DNA from: Algiphilus aromaticivorans DG1253
GTDB lineage: Bacteria; Pseudomonadota; Gammaproteobacteria; Nevskiales; Nevskiaceae
Length of the DNA stretch: 64,000 nt
Assembly: GCF_000733765.1 (NCBI RefSeq)
Contig: NZ_JPOG01000001.1
Coordinates: 806,001-870,000 of the forward strand
Direction: 5' to 3'
The first letter of the stretch is position 1. Each line of letters starts with the position of its first letter. The position numbers were made by a program, and so were the translations under genes. The notes below the pieces were generated by a model. It was given only the letters and a program-made list of their open reading frames with translations. It searched no databases and had not been told where the DNA came from. Positions 1 through 8,023 of this stretch are shown here, one piece after another.

Positions 1-165
1 GGTGGCGGTTTCTTCCGGGGAGAAGTTCAGGCTGACAATGAGAACGCGGAGGTTGGGCGGCTCTGACACTTTGGTGGGGTCCGATGGGGGTTGTGGATGG
101 GTGGGATCTGGGGCGCTGGGGGTTCTTGCGTTCTGGTGCCGCGCGTGTCTGTCCCTCTCCCCTAA

Positions 166-192
166 CCCCTCTCCCGCAGAGCGGGAGAGGGG
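166..192. repeat. Perfect 12-bp palindromic hairpin in the left-edge intergenic region
   Basis: CCCCTCTCCCGC and GCGGGAGAGGGG flank a 3-nt AGA loop. This looks like one of the short extragenic palindromes that are scattered in many proteobacterial genomes. It is not followed by a T-tract, so it is not a clear terminator. Apart from this hairpin and the manC fragment at 263-369, I see no gene in 1-479. Confidence 0.6.
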
Positions 193-262
193 GACGAGCT
201 TGCTCGGACGCGCAGGGCGGCGGCTTGCAATTTGCTTGCCATTTCCGGGGTGCGGCTGTAGC

Positions 263-369
263 CATCCTCGAAGCGCACGATGTCGTCCTCACCTAGGTAG
301 CTGCCGGACTGGACTTCGATCAGTTCCAGCGGGACGTGACCGGGGTTGTCCAGGCGGTGGCGGGTGCCG
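263..369 (-). pseudogene. Displaced 3'-end fragment of manC
   Basis: These 107 bp align without gaps to 1116-1222 inside the intact manC gene, at a constant offset of 853 bp and with only about six mismatches. Read on the minus strand, the fragment encodes the same residues as manC around [11 protein letters not shown] and [14 protein letters not shown]. The mismatches I checked are synonymous, for example CTCGGC becoming CTAGGT. It therefore descends from a manC copy that was under selection, not from random decay. Identity stops abruptly at 369, and the catalytic part of the gene is missing. The two small genes at 480-910 lie between this fragment and the intact gene. The arrangement resembles a gene 3' end displaced by an insertion or recombination event; that reading is inference. 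Confidence 0.8.
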
Positions 370-479
370 CACTGTCCTGTGGAAGCTATCGGATCGAGGC
401 CTCGATTCCCCGGCAGATTCTGGGTGAGGCCTTCAGTGTCGTGCGGGCATGGAGCGGCAATCGTGGGGCGGATTGCGAT

Positions 480-677
480 TCACGCGGCGATACCTTCGAG
501 TTGCAGATGGCTCACATCCGTGCGCCTGCTGGCGTGCTCGAAAGTGATGGCGCAGACGTTGCCGCTGGCATCCAGCTCCAGCAGCGTGTTCTCGTCCAGA
601 TCGCGAGTTTCTGCGATTACTCGCTCCTGGAACTCGATGTACAACGTGTCCGTATCGTCGAAGTACTGCACTTTCAT
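480..677 (-). CDS. DUF2283 family small protein
   Basis: This 65-residue protein has the layout of DUF2283 proteins. It starts with MKVQYFDDTDTLYIEF, followed by an ETRDLDENTLLELDASGNV segment and a C-terminal ITFEHAS strand. The function of the family is unknown; members commonly sit beside a small partner gene and are suspected to be TA-like. Its ATG overlaps the stop of the upstream 78-residue gene by four bases (ATGA), so the two are translationally coupled. The pair lies between a displaced manC 3' end and the intact manC gene. Confidence 0.75.
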   Translation of the reverse strand: MKVQYFDDTDTLYIEFQERVIAETRDLDENTLLELDASGNVCAITFEHASRRTDVSHLQLEGIAA

Positions 678-910
678 GATCTGACACCTCGATCAAAGAA
701 CGCATTGTGTACCGTCTCTCCGTCGGGAAGCAAAATAACCCGGAGATGCTTGCCATCCGCTTCCGGAATGCATCGCCACCGCCGGATGCCGCCATCTTCC
801 TGGATCTGCTCTTGTTCCGGGTATTCAACGACACTGGCGATCCAGTCATCCTTTATCCCCGAACGATCAGGGCGGGCGCGCGTGACCTCAAAGTATCTTG
901 TGGTTTTCAT
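674..910 (-). CDS. Small conserved partner of DUF2283 (putative toxin-like, DUF4258-type)
   Basis: This 78-residue protein starts MKTTRYFEVTRARPDR and ends near LRVILLPDGETVHNAFFDRG. That closing motif is typical of a small family I recall as regularly preceding DUF2283 genes, with a fold like DUF4258. It contains a central RRWRCIPE patch and no signal peptide or membrane segment. It is the first gene of a two-gene unit, with the DUF2283 start overlapping its stop. A TA-like role is inferred only from the size, coupling and partner. The 167 bp upstream (911-1077) hold no gene and would contain its promoter. Confidence 0.65.
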   Translation of the reverse strand: MKTTRYFEVTRARPDRSGIKDDWIASVVEYPEQEQIQEDGGIRRWRCIPEADGKHLRVILLPDGETVHNAFFDRGVRS

Positions 911-1077
911 TGCGCTTGAGTAGCCGTCGTATGGCGAAGGAGGGTTCGCAGAACTGACACCGATGCAACTGCGACGAACCGAGGTCAGCTGATGGTGGGC
1001 TGAGCATCGAAGGCTACCCTGGGTCCGCGTGCTCTCGTGGGTGGCTGACTCCCGATCTACAGGCGGGGCCTTACGGC

Positions 1078-2508
1078 TTACAAGGCATTCTCCTGCTCCT
1101 GCGTCCGTCCGTAGACATCCTCGAAGCGCACGATGTCGTCCTCGCCGAGGTAGCTGCCGGACTGGACTTCGATCAGCTCCAGCGGCACATGGCCGGGGTT
1201 GTCCAGGCGGTGGCGGGTGCCGAGGGGGATGTAGGTGCTTTCGTTCTCGGTGAGCAGGAAGGTGTCCTCGTCGCGCGTGACGCGGGCGGTGCCGCAGACG
1301 ACGATCCAGTGCTCGGCGCGGTGGTGGTGCATCTGCAGGCTGAGCTTGGCGCCCGGCTTGACGACGATGCGCTTGACCTGGAAGCGAGGGCCTTCGGCGA
1401 TGGTCTCGTAGCTGCCCCAGGGGCGCAGAACGCGGGCGTGCAATTCTGTCTCATAGCGCTCCATCAGCTGTAGGCGCTTCACGAGCTTCTTGACGTCCTG
1501 GGCACGGTTGGCGGGGGCGACCAGCACGGCGTCGGAGGTCTCGACGACGATATGGTCCTGCATGCCGACGGCGGCGACGAGGCGGGATTCGGCGTGCACC
1601 AGGTTGTTGCTGCTGTCTTCCAGCAGGACGTCGCCATGGGTGACATTGCCGTGCTCATCGGCGGGGAGCTTTTGCATGAAGGTCCAGGAGCCGACGTCGT
1701 CCCAGCCGGCGTCTATCGGGACCAGGGCCGCGGCCTGGGTCTTCTCCATGATGGCGTAGTCGATGGAATCCGAGCGGGCGGCGCAGAAGGCGCCGGGTTC
1801 CAGGCGGATGAAGTCGAGGTCCTTGGTGGCGTTGTTCAGTGCTTCGCGGCAGTGCTGGAGCATCTCGTTTTCCAGTCGCTCGGCTTCCTGCAGGAAGGTG
1901 GCGGCCGGGAAGAGGAAGAGGCCGCCGTTCCAGGAGTAGCTGTCGTCGCTGCAGTAGCGCTCGGCGGTGGCGCGGTCCGGCTTTTCGACGAAGGCGTCCA
2001 GCTGGAAGCCGCCCTGGGGCAGGGCGGTGCCGCGCTTGAGATAGCCGTAGCCGGTTTCGGGGCGCGTGGGGGCGATGCCGAAGGTGACGATGCACCCTTC
2101 ACCCGCAACAGTGCTGGCGGTTGCGGCGGCGGCGCAGAAGCTGGCGATGTCCTCGACGGCGTGGTCCGCGCTCATCAGGAAGACCTGGGCCTCGGGGCCG
2201 TAGCGCTCGCTGACGTGCAGGGCGGCGATGGTCGCGGCCGGGGCGGTGTTGCGGCCTTCCGGCTCCAGGATGATGGTGGCGTTGTCGATGCCGATCTCGC
2301 GCAGCTGCTCGGCAACGAGGAAGCGGTGATGGTCGCCGCAGATGACCAGCGGCGGCGCTGCGTCGGGCAGCTGAAGCGCGCGCTGGGCGGTGGCCTGCAG
2401 CAGCGAGACATCGCCGAGGAGCTTGTGGAACTGCTTCGGGAAGCCGTCGCGGGACAGCGGCCAGAGGCGGGTGCCGGTGCCGCCGGCGAGCAGGACGGGG
2501 ACGATCAT
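1078..2508 (-). CDS. manC: Bifunctional mannose-1-phosphate guanylyltransferase / mannose-6-phosphate isomerase
   Basis: The enzyme makes GDP-mannose from mannose-1-phosphate and GTP, and isomerises fructose-6-phosphate to mannose-6-phosphate, in the cytoplasm for exopolysaccharide or LPS sugars. The 476-residue product has the N-terminal nucleotidyltransferase signature LLAGGTGTRLWPLSR followed by PKQ, and an FVEKP motif in the middle. It also has a C-terminal cupin-type isomerase domain with QMHHHRAEHW. The start at 2508 was chosen because MIVPVLLAGG is the normal family N-terminus and the ATG overlaps the upstream phosphomannomutase stop by four bases. Upstream in-frame residues are not family-like. 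Its 3' end exists as a second partial copy at 263-369. Confidence 0.95.
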   Translation of the reverse strand: MIVPVLLAGGTGTRLWPLSRDGFPKQFHKLLGDVSLLQATAQRALQLPDAAPPLVICGDHHRFLVAEQLREIGIDNATIILEPEGRNTAPAATIAALHVSERYGPEAQVFLMSADHAVEDIASFCAAAATASTVAGEGCIVTFGIAPTRPETGYGYLKRGTALPQGGFQLDAFVEKPDRATAERYCSDDSYSWNGGLFLFPAATFLQEAERLENEMLQHCREALNNATKDLDFIRLEPGAFCAARSDSIDYAIMEKTQAAALVPIDAGWDDVGSWTFMQKLPADEHGNVTHGDVLLEDSSNNLVHAESRLVAAVGMQDHIVVETSDAVLVAPANRAQDVKKLVKRLQLMERYETELHARVLRPWGSYETIAEGPRFQVKRIVVKPGAKLSLQMHHHRAEHWIVVCGTARVTRDEDTFLLTENESTYIPLGTRHRLDNPGHVPLELIEVQSGSYLGEDDIVRFEDVYGRTQEQENAL

Positions 2509-3878
2509 GCGGTGACTCCTGATGTCGTGTCGATCATGGCGAGCAGTTCCTCGGTCTTGCGCTGCATGAGTTCGGTGTCGCCACGCGCTTCGACGTTGAG
2601 CCGGATCAGTGGCTCGGTGTTGGAGGCGCGCAGATTGAAGCGCCATTCCGGGTATTCGATGCTGAGGCCGTCGACGCGCTCGATCTTCTGGGCTGCCGGG
2701 GCGTAGTGCTGCTCGATGGCAGCAATGGTCGTGCCAATGTCGGCCACGCGGCGGTTGATCTCGCCGCTGGCCGGGAACAGCGCCATGCGCTCGTCGACCA
2801 GCGCTGACAGCGGCTTGCCGGTCTCCGAGATCAGCGCGGCGATCAGCATCCAGGGCAGGGTGCCGTTGTCGCAGTAGGCGAAGGCGCGGAAATAGTGGTG
2901 CGCGCTCATTTCGCCGCCGTAGAGCGCGTCCTCGGCGCGCATGCGCTCCTTGATGAAGGCGTGGCCCGTCTTGGACTGCACGGCACGGCCGCCGGCGCGC
3001 TCGACCATGGCGATGGTGTTCCAGGTCAGGCGCGGGTCGTGAATGATGGTGGCGCCGGGGGTTTCGCGCAGCAGGGCCTCGGCGAGCAGCCCGACGATGT
3101 AGTAGCCCTCGATGAAGCGGCCTTGCTCGTCGAAGAGGAAGCAGCGGTCGAAGTCGCCGTCCCAGGCGACGCCGAAATCGGCGCCGTGAGCGATCACCGC
3201 GTCGCTGGTGGTCTGTCGGTTCTGCGGCTCCAGCGGGTTGGGGATGCCGTTGGGGAAGTCCGGGTCCGGCTCGGTGTGGATGCCGATGAATTCGATGGGC
3301 AGGTGCGGCTTCAGCGCTTCGATGAGCAGGCCGGCCGTGCCGTTGCCGGCATTGACGACGACGCGTAGCGGGTCGATGCGGCGGTTGGCGACGTAGCCGC
3401 GCAGGAAGGCGACATAGTCAGGGCGCATGTCCACCCGTTCGATCTCCGGGGTGCCCTGGGGCTCTGCAGTGGATGCGGCGACGGCCGCTTCCAGGTCACG
3501 CAGGCCTGTGTCGCCGGAGATGGGGATGGCGTTCTCCCGGACCAGCTTCATGCCGTTGTAGTCGGCGGGGTTGTGGCTGGCGGTGATCATGATGCCGCCG
3601 TCATAGCCGGCTTGCTGCGCCGCGAAGTAGACCTCCTCGGTGCCGCAGTAGCCGATGTCTACCACCGCGCTGCCGCCGTGATTCAGCCCCAGCGCCAGCG
3701 CCTCCAGCAGGCTGCGGCTGGAATGCCGAATGTCGCAGCCTAGCGCGACACGCTGGGGCGCGAAGCGCTCGGCATAGGCCAGGCCCAGGCGGTAGGCGAT
3801 GGTTGGGTTCAGCTCATCCGGCACGCGGCCACGGATGTCGTAGGCCTTGAAGCAGCTCAGGCGGGGGCTGGTCGTCAT
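2505..3878 (-). CDS. manB: Phosphomannomutase / phosphoglucomutase
   Basis: It converts mannose-6-phosphate to mannose-1-phosphate, the step that feeds the following manC gene. The 457-residue protein belongs to the alpha-D-phosphohexomutase superfamily. It carries the phosphoserine loop TASHNP (Ser about 101), the metal-binding DGDFDR loop and the sugar-binding GEMSAHHYF segment. The start at 3878 gives MTTSPRLSCFKAYDIRG, the usual N-terminus of AlgC/ManB proteins. It is translationally coupled to manC through an ATGA overlap. The AlgC-type dual specificity for glucose is possible but cannot be read from the sequence. The upstream gap 3879-4157 holds no gene. Confidence 0.93.
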   Translation of the reverse strand: MTTSPRLSCFKAYDIRGRVPDELNPTIAYRLGLAYAERFAPQRVALGCDIRHSSRSLLEALALGLNHGGSAVVDIGYCGTEEVYFAAQQAGYDGGIMITASHNPADYNGMKLVRENAIPISGDTGLRDLEAAVAASTAEPQGTPEIERVDMRPDYVAFLRGYVANRRIDPLRVVVNAGNGTAGLLIEALKPHLPIEFIGIHTEPDPDFPNGIPNPLEPQNRQTTSDAVIAHGADFGVAWDGDFDRCFLFDEQGRFIEGYYIVGLLAEALLRETPGATIIHDPRLTWNTIAMVERAGGRAVQSKTGHAFIKERMRAEDALYGGEMSAHHYFRAFAYCDNGTLPWMLIAALISETGKPLSALVDERMALFPASGEINRRVADIGTTIAAIEQHYAPAAQKIERVDGLSIEYPEWRFNLRASNTEPLIRLNVEARGDTELMQRKTEELLAMIDTTSGVTA

Positions 3879-4157
3879 GCGGCGCATTGATCGCGGTACA
3901 GGCTGACTATTGTGCACTACAGCATTGGATCGCTGCGGGCGCTTTAGCGGCCGGCTATTGGGACGAGTCAGCCTGTTTGGCGGGTTGTGTGTTTGGCATG
4001 GCGTGAGCGTGGTCAATCCTTTCGATCGGTCGTTCTGTCGATAGTGGATCCCCGATGTGTGGCAATGGCCTCTAGGCCGGCTTGGGTCGTTGTGTTGTTG
4101 CGTGGGACCCTACCTTCGAGTGGAAGCTTGAGGGTCGGTCCGGCTCGGGCCATATTG

Positions 4158-4175
4158 TGACCAATTGAATGGTCA
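4158..4175. promoter_or_regulatory. Inverted-repeat operator candidate of the first Phd/PIN module
   Basis: TGACCA and TGGTCA are separated by 6 bp and lie directly at the antitoxin start. A CATATT hexamer at 4151-4156 could be the -10 element. If so, the operator covers the transcription start, as expected for autorepression by a TA complex, and the mRNA would be nearly leaderless. Confidence 0.4.
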
Positions 4176-4432
4176 TGAATGCTATGGAAAAGACCTCCGT
4201 TACATTGGCAGAAGCCAAGGCCCGCCTCAGCGAATTGACCGCGCGCGCAGCCGCTGGCGAGGACGTTGTCATCACCAAGCGTGGCCGCCCTGTCGGCCGA
4301 TTGACTCGTTTCACGCCGGCCAAGCAAGCGGTGGATATCACGCGCCTGCAAGAGCTGACTGCGGAACTGCCGAAGCCGTCCGCGGCGGATGGCGATGCCG
4401 TAAGCCTCTTGCGGGAAGACGCGCGCTACTGA
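4175..4432 (+). CDS. Phd/YefM-family antitoxin
   Basis: This is a short protein of about 85 residues with the Phd/YefM N-terminal DNA-binding pattern (VTLAEAKARLSEL, then ITKRGRPVGRL). A flexible C-terminal tail ends EDARY and would wrap the toxin. It should neutralise the PIN-domain RNase encoded next and repress the operon. Possible ATG starts are 4169, 4175 and 4184, and none has a good ribosome binding site. I chose 4175, but 4184 is equally defensible. The stop TGA overlaps the toxin ATG by one base (TGATG). Confidence 0.8.
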   Translation: MNAMEKTSVTLAEAKARLSELTARAAAGEDVVITKRGRPVGRLTRFTPAKQAVDITRLQELTAELPKPSAADGDAVSLLREDARY

Positions 4433-4854
4433 TGTTCAATGCGGATACGGGCATCCTGGTTGCCGGGCTGACTAATGAGGTGCGTACCGCCGATGCGCAG
4501 CAATGGCTGGCCGAGCAGTCGGCAGGTGAGCTTGCAATCAGCCAGTGGGTCGACACGGAATTCTCCGCCGCGCTGTCGATGAAGCTGCGCATGGGCCAGC
4601 TGCAATCGAGCGACCGCGCGGAGGTGTTGTCAGCCTTTGCGCAGCTGGTCGCGGAGTCCTTCCATATCCTGCCGATTGGCAGCATGGATTCCGGTGTTGC
4701 TGCGCGCTATGCGGATCAGCACGCTACCGGCTTGCGCGCTGGTGATGCGCTGCACTTGGCGATTGCCGCGAATCAGGGGGCGCGGATCCGTACGCTGGAC
4801 AAGCGCTTGGAGGCGGCGGCCGAGTCCCTGGGCGTGAGTGCGGCATTGATCTAA
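4432..4854 (+). CDS. VapC-family PIN-domain toxin
   Basis: This predicted endoribonuclease of 140 residues is paired with the preceding Phd-type antitoxin. PIN-domain acidic residues are visible at MFNADTG near the N-terminus, in VDTEFSAAL, in GDALHLAIA and in the late LDKRL segment. The start overlaps the antitoxin stop, so the two proteins are made in coupled fashion. The likely action is cleavage of tRNA or rRNA when released from the antitoxin; the target cannot be predicted. The pair sits between the manC/manB operon and a DUF1329 gene, with no link to either. Confidence 0.85.
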   Translation: MFNADTGILVAGLTNEVRTADAQQWLAEQSAGELAISQWVDTEFSAALSMKLRMGQLQSSDRAEVLSAFAQLVAESFHILPIGSMDSGVAARYADQHATGLRAGDALHLAIAANQGARIRTLDKRLEAAAESLGVSAALI

Positions 4855-4863
4855 CCGGTTTTT

Positions 4864-4881
4864 GTCGGGCAGAAGCCCGAC
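4864..4881. repeat. Short extragenic palindrome (GTCGGGC/GCCCGAC)
   Basis: This 7-bp stem with a 4-base AGAA loop lies between the convergent PIN toxin and DUF1329 genes. A similar half-site (AAGCCCGACCTGCG) occurs near 6479. It resembles REP-like sequences. The T-run lies on the 5' side on the plus strand, so it does not fit a normal terminator. Confidence 0.5.
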
Positions 4882-4931
4882 CTACGGGGGGTTGACCGCG
4901 TAGGCCAGGTTTCGGGCCGACATGGACGGTG

Positions 4932-6299
4932 CTAGCGGCTGGCTTCGCGCGAGACGTTCGATGGGTCGAAGTGCCGGTCGTCGAAGTCACGCTCGACGAT
5001 CGGCTCGTGCTCGTTGTGCAGGGCCTGTACCAGGTAGCGGCCGTTCTGGAAGTCGTAGATGGTCTCCGCGACGGGGGCCAGTGCCTTGAAGGCATAGGCC
5101 ATGACGGTATGGCCTTCCTGGAAGCGCCATAGCTCGCCGCGCTGGTCGTAGACGTCCACGAGCCGGATCTGCCAGCCATCCTCGTCGATGTAGAAGGTAC
5201 GGCGGCCGTAGATGTGCGAGGTGCCCTCCTTCACCTCGGATTCGACCACCCAGACGCGGCGCAGCTCGTAGCGGGGCAGCTCCTGGTCGATGTGATCCTG
5301 TTGCACGATGTCTTCGTAGCTGTGCTCGTTGCTGTGCAACCCGTAGCTGTTCGCCGGTACGTACATTTCCTTCTTGCCGACGAGCTTCCAGGAGTAGCGG
5401 TCCATGGCGCCGTTGAACATGTCCAGCTGGTCGTTGGTGCGCTGGCCGTCGGCGGCGGTGCCGGGGTTGTCGTAGGCGACGCTGGGGGCGCGGCGCAAGC
5501 GGCGTTGGCCGGGGTTGTACTGCCAGGCGCGGCGCGGTTCCTTGGTCTGATCCATGGTGTCGTGGACCAGGGTGATGGTGCCGGCCAGGCGTGCTGGCTC
5601 GGTGACCTGCTGGAGAAACCTGATGATGACGTTATCGAGATCCTCCGGCTCCTTGCCCTTGGTGTTGTAAGGGAAGGCGACGTCCTCCTGGATGACGACG
5701 TGGTTGTAGCGGCCGCCCTTGGTCACTGCGAACTGGTTGTTCCAGCGGCGGACGCCAGAGCCCAGATAGCGCACCTTGTGGTTCCACATGGCGGCTTTGC
5801 CGTTTTCCGGGATGGGGAAGGGGTAGCCATTGATGGCATCGACAAGGGCCTCGCCGTTGCCGCCCAGGCTGGCTTCCTTGGCGTTGCGCTTGGTGCCCTC
5901 GTAGATCCACTCCGGGTTGGCGAAGGTGCGGCGCGTCTCGTAGACCTTCATCTTGAAGGTCTCCGGGTGCTGCTCGAACATCTTGATCTGCCCGGCCGAG
6001 AGCTTGTCCTTGTGCTCGTCGACGTTGTCGGCCGTGATGGTGAACTTCGGCGTGTCATCGGGGAAGGGGTTGCAGTACCAGCTACCGGGGCCGTCGTAGC
6101 AGTCCGGGGGCTCGGTCAGGCCGCCGTCCCAGGCGGGGATCGTGCCTTCCTCGTTGCCGGCACGCTTGGCGCCGACCGGAGTCAGCTCGTCGCCGAGCTT
6201 GGCGGCGTCGCCGTCGGCGGCGAGTGTGTGCAAGGGGGTGGCGAGAAGTACCGCGCCCGTCAGCGCGGCGGCGGTCTGGCGGAGGAGTCGCTGTGGCAT
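4932..6299 (-). CDS. DUF1329 periplasmic/outer-membrane-associated protein
   Basis: This 455-residue exported protein matches the DUF1329 family. A Sec signal peptide (LLRQTAAALTGAVLLATPLHTLAA) is followed by LGDELTPVGAKRAGNEEGTIPAWDGGL, the usual start of the mature domain. The start at 6299 was chosen because it places the signal peptide at the N-terminus. The family's biochemical role is unknown. Its genes recur with DUF1302 outer-membrane proteins and RND exporters in bacteria that use hydrophobic substrates, and such an operon lies 28 kb away at 34-39 kb. A role in lipid or steroid trafficking across the envelope is therefore plausible, but inferred. Confidence 0.85.
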   Translation of the reverse strand: MPQRLLRQTAAALTGAVLLATPLHTLAADGDAAKLGDELTPVGAKRAGNEEGTIPAWDGGLTEPPDCYDGPGSWYCNPFPDDTPKFTITADNVDEHKDKLSAGQIKMFEQHPETFKMKVYETRRTFANPEWIYEGTKRNAKEASLGGNGEALVDAINGYPFPIPENGKAAMWNHKVRYLGSGVRRWNNQFAVTKGGRYNHVVIQEDVAFPYNTKGKEPEDLDNVIIRFLQQVTEPARLAGTITLVHDTMDQTKEPRRAWQYNPGQRRLRRAPSVAYDNPGTAADGQRTNDQLDMFNGAMDRYSWKLVGKKEMYVPANSYGLHSNEHSYEDIVQQDHIDQELPRYELRRVWVVESEVKEGTSHIYGRRTFYIDEDGWQIRLVDVYDQRGELWRFQEGHTVMAYAFKALAPVAETIYDFQNGRYLVQALHNEHEPIVERDFDDRHFDPSNVSREASR

Positions 6300-6556
6300 C
6301 TGGCGTCCTTGTTTGAATTCCTCCCCAATGGACACGGTATAAAGCGCCTCGTTCGCATGCGATGTCGGCGTTGGCCATGCTCGCTGGCAACTGGATGGTC
6401 TCGGTGCGGTGATGTTGCGCCGCTTGCAGCGGTCTGTCGGTCTTGCGTCCAAGGTGCTGGATGGGCGGGCAGGGTGTAAGCCCGACCTGCGGATGCCGTG
6501 CTGTTGCCCAATTCGTCGATCTTCGGCCCTAAGCGCGGGCTTACGCTTCCATTTTC

Positions 6557-6577
6557 GTGTACATATAATGTGTACAC
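6557..6577 (+). promoter_or_regulatory. Promoter with -10 box embedded in a GTGTACA repeat operator
   Basis: Two GTGTACA units flank a perfect TATAAT hexamer (6564-6569), the second unit forming the palindrome GTGTACAC. A weak -35 (TTACGC) lies 17 bp upstream. A repressor bound here would mask the -10, which fits autorepression of the antitoxin/toxin operon starting at 6599. Confidence 0.65.
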
Positions 6578-6598
6578 AATTCCATCAGGAGCGTGGCA

Positions 6599-6835
6599 AT
6601 GACCGAGGTCAGCGTGCGCGAGGCGCGAGAGCAGATCTCCCGGCTTTTGGAGCGGGTGCAATCGGGCGAAGAGGTCTTGATCCTGCGCCGGGGCAAGCCC
6701 GCAGCGCGGCTGGTGGGGCCGGCCCCCGGCCATGTCGTGTTCCGGTCGAGGGCGTCGCTGCGTGACGAACTGCCGGCGATGCAGGAGTCGGCGAGTGTGG
6801 CGGTTCGGTCGCTTCGTGATGCCGAACGCTACTGA
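6599..6835 (+). CDS. Phd/YefM-family antitoxin
   Basis: This 78-residue antitoxin has the N-terminal Phd fold (VSVREAREQISRLLERVQSGEEV, then LRRGKPAARLVGP) and a C-terminal tail ending LRDAERY. That tail is similar to the end of the antitoxin at 4175-4432, so the two modules are paralogous types. The ATG at 6599 has an AGGAG site seven bases upstream; a GTG at 6593 is an alternative. It is probably expressed from the TATAAT promoter at 6564 and binds the overlapping GTGTACA palindrome. Its stop overlaps the toxin ATG by one base. Confidence 0.85.
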   Translation: MTEVSVREAREQISRLLERVQSGEEVLILRRGKPAARLVGPAPGHVVFRSRASLRDELPAMQESASVAVRSLRDAERY

Positions 6836-7263
6836 TGCTCTATGTCGATACCAGTGCGCTGCTGCCCTACTATCGGTCCGAGTTGGCCAGCGCGGTGGTC
6901 GAATCGCTTTTGTTGGAGCAGTCTCAGCCAGTGCAGATCAGCGACCTGACGCGCGTGGAATTTGCGTCGGCGCTGGCGCGCTGGGTACGGATGGCCGAGC
7001 TCACGGAATCACAGGCCAACCGGGTGGAGTCGGCTTTCTACGAGGATGTCTCCGAAGGGCGCTTCCAGGTCGCGGCGCTGACGCGTTCCCACTATGAGCG
7101 GGCAAGCCACTGGCTGCTGACACGGCGCACAGGGTTGCGGACGCAGGATGCACTGCATCTGGCGTGCGCAGAAGTGGGCGAGGCGCGCTTGCTGACCCTG
7201 AACGATGATCTTCGCGCTGCAGCGGCGTTCTTCGGGGTGGCAACGCAGGCGTTCCCCCCGTGA
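6835..7263 (+). CDS. VapC-family PIN-domain toxin
   Basis: This 142-residue PIN-domain protein starts MLYVDTSALLPYY, with the first catalytic aspartate at position 5. A conserved glutamate follows in RVEFASAL, then LRTQDALHLACA and the late LTLND segment. It is the ribonuclease partner of the Phd-type antitoxin directly upstream, coupled through TGATG. It belongs to the same general type as the toxin at 4432 but the two sequences are clearly different. The next TA module begins only about 100 bp downstream. Confidence 0.87.
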   Translation: MLYVDTSALLPYYRSELASAVVESLLLEQSQPVQISDLTRVEFASALARWVRMAELTESQANRVESAFYEDVSEGRFQVAALTRSHYERASHWLLTRRTGLRTQDALHLACAEVGEARLLTLNDDLRAAAAFFGVATQAFPP

Positions 7264-7369
7264 TCGCGGCATACGCATGGGGCCGGGCAGGGGGTGCGTG
7301 GAATCGGCTTTGCTGGAGGTGTATCATATTTGTGTCTGTTTGTGTTGCACCCTCATGGAGGTGGAAGCG

Positions 7370-7630
7370 ATGACCAGTTCAACGATTCACATCCGGGTCG
7401 ACGACGAAACGAAAGCCAAAGCTGTGCGCGTCCTGGAAGCCATGGGGTTGGATGTTTCGACCGCCGTTCGTATTTACTTGGTGCGGATCGCCGCAGAGCA
7501 GCGCCTGCCGTTCGAGCTTCGTGTGCCGAACGCTGTGACGCAGGAGGCCATTTCAGAACTGGAAGGTGGGCGTGCCCACCGGGCCGAGAACGTCAACGAT
7601 CTGCTCGATCAGTTGAATGCGGACGATTGA
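7370..7630 (+). CDS. dinJ: RelB/DinJ-family antitoxin
   Basis: This 86-residue ribbon-helix-helix antitoxin reads TIHIRVDDETKAKAVRVLEAMGLDVSTAVRIYL, the hallmark of DinJ/RelB. The start at 7370 has a strong GGAGGTGG site five bases upstream, so the longer in-frame extension is not needed. It should dimerise, bind its operator and neutralise the YafQ toxin whose gene overlaps its 3' end by 14 bases. The symbol is given by family similarity. Confidence 0.88.
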   Translation: MTSSTIHIRVDDETKAKAVRVLEAMGLDVSTAVRIYLVRIAAEQRLPFELRVPNAVTQEAISELEGGRAHRAENVNDLLDQLNADD

Positions 7631-7901
7631 GTACGCTTCGCAATTCAAGCGCGACTACAAGAAGGCCAAAAGGAACCCGCAGTACCGCAGGATCGACAGC
7701 TGCTTAGCGCCTGCTCTTGAAGACTTGGCCAGCGACCGTTCCCTTGAAGGCCCGCCGCTCCGTGACCATCCGTTGTCTGGCCGGTGGAGCGGATATCGCG
7801 AGCTGCACGTCCGGCCCGACCTTTTGCTGATCTACGCGAAAACCGATGCCGAGACGCTGCGCTTGTTTCGCCTGGGCTCGCATTCTGAGGTGTTTGGTTG
7901 A
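7617..7901 (+). CDS. yafQ: YafQ-family mRNA interferase toxin
   Basis: This 94-residue RelE-superfamily toxin is predicted to cleave mRNA on the ribosome. The YafQ signature is nearly complete: FKRDYKKAKRNP at the N-terminus, then LRDHPLSGRW, YRELHVRPDLLLIY and the C-terminal LFRLGSHSEVF. These include the histidines, aspartate and phenylalanine known as the active site in E. coli YafQ. The gene overlaps dinJ by 14 bases in another frame, typical for this pair. Nothing suggests inactivation. Confidence 0.92.
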   Translation: MRTIEYASQFKRDYKKAKRNPQYRRIDSCLAPALEDLASDRSLEGPPLRDHPLSGRWSGYRELHVRPDLLLIYAKTDAETLRLFRLGSHSEVFG

Positions 7902-8023
7902 GGCGGAGGCCGCGCCCGCTTCGGAAGTAGATTTCAGCCTTGCTAGCCTTCCGCTTGCGTCGTTCGGCATGGAAACGGAGTCGCCCTCATGGAAGACATC
8001 CGCGATTACTGGAGCGCTTTCGT

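Noticed and set aside
1-427. A protein-coding gene entering from the left edge
   Set aside because: All frames there are low complexity and run over a hairpin repeat and the manC fragment; no family motif is seen.
1552-2706. A 384-codon plus-strand frame opposite manC
   Set aside because: manC on the other strand is full length with both domains; the plus frame has no motif.
4864-4881. Terminator for the PIN toxin or DUF1329 gene
   Set aside because: The stem is good but the T-run is on the wrong side for either direction; listed as a repeat instead.
5214-6479. A 421-codon plus-strand frame opposite DUF1329
   Set aside because: The DUF1329 gene has a signal peptide and family motifs on the minus strand; the plus frame is Val/Gly/Ala-rich shadow sequence.
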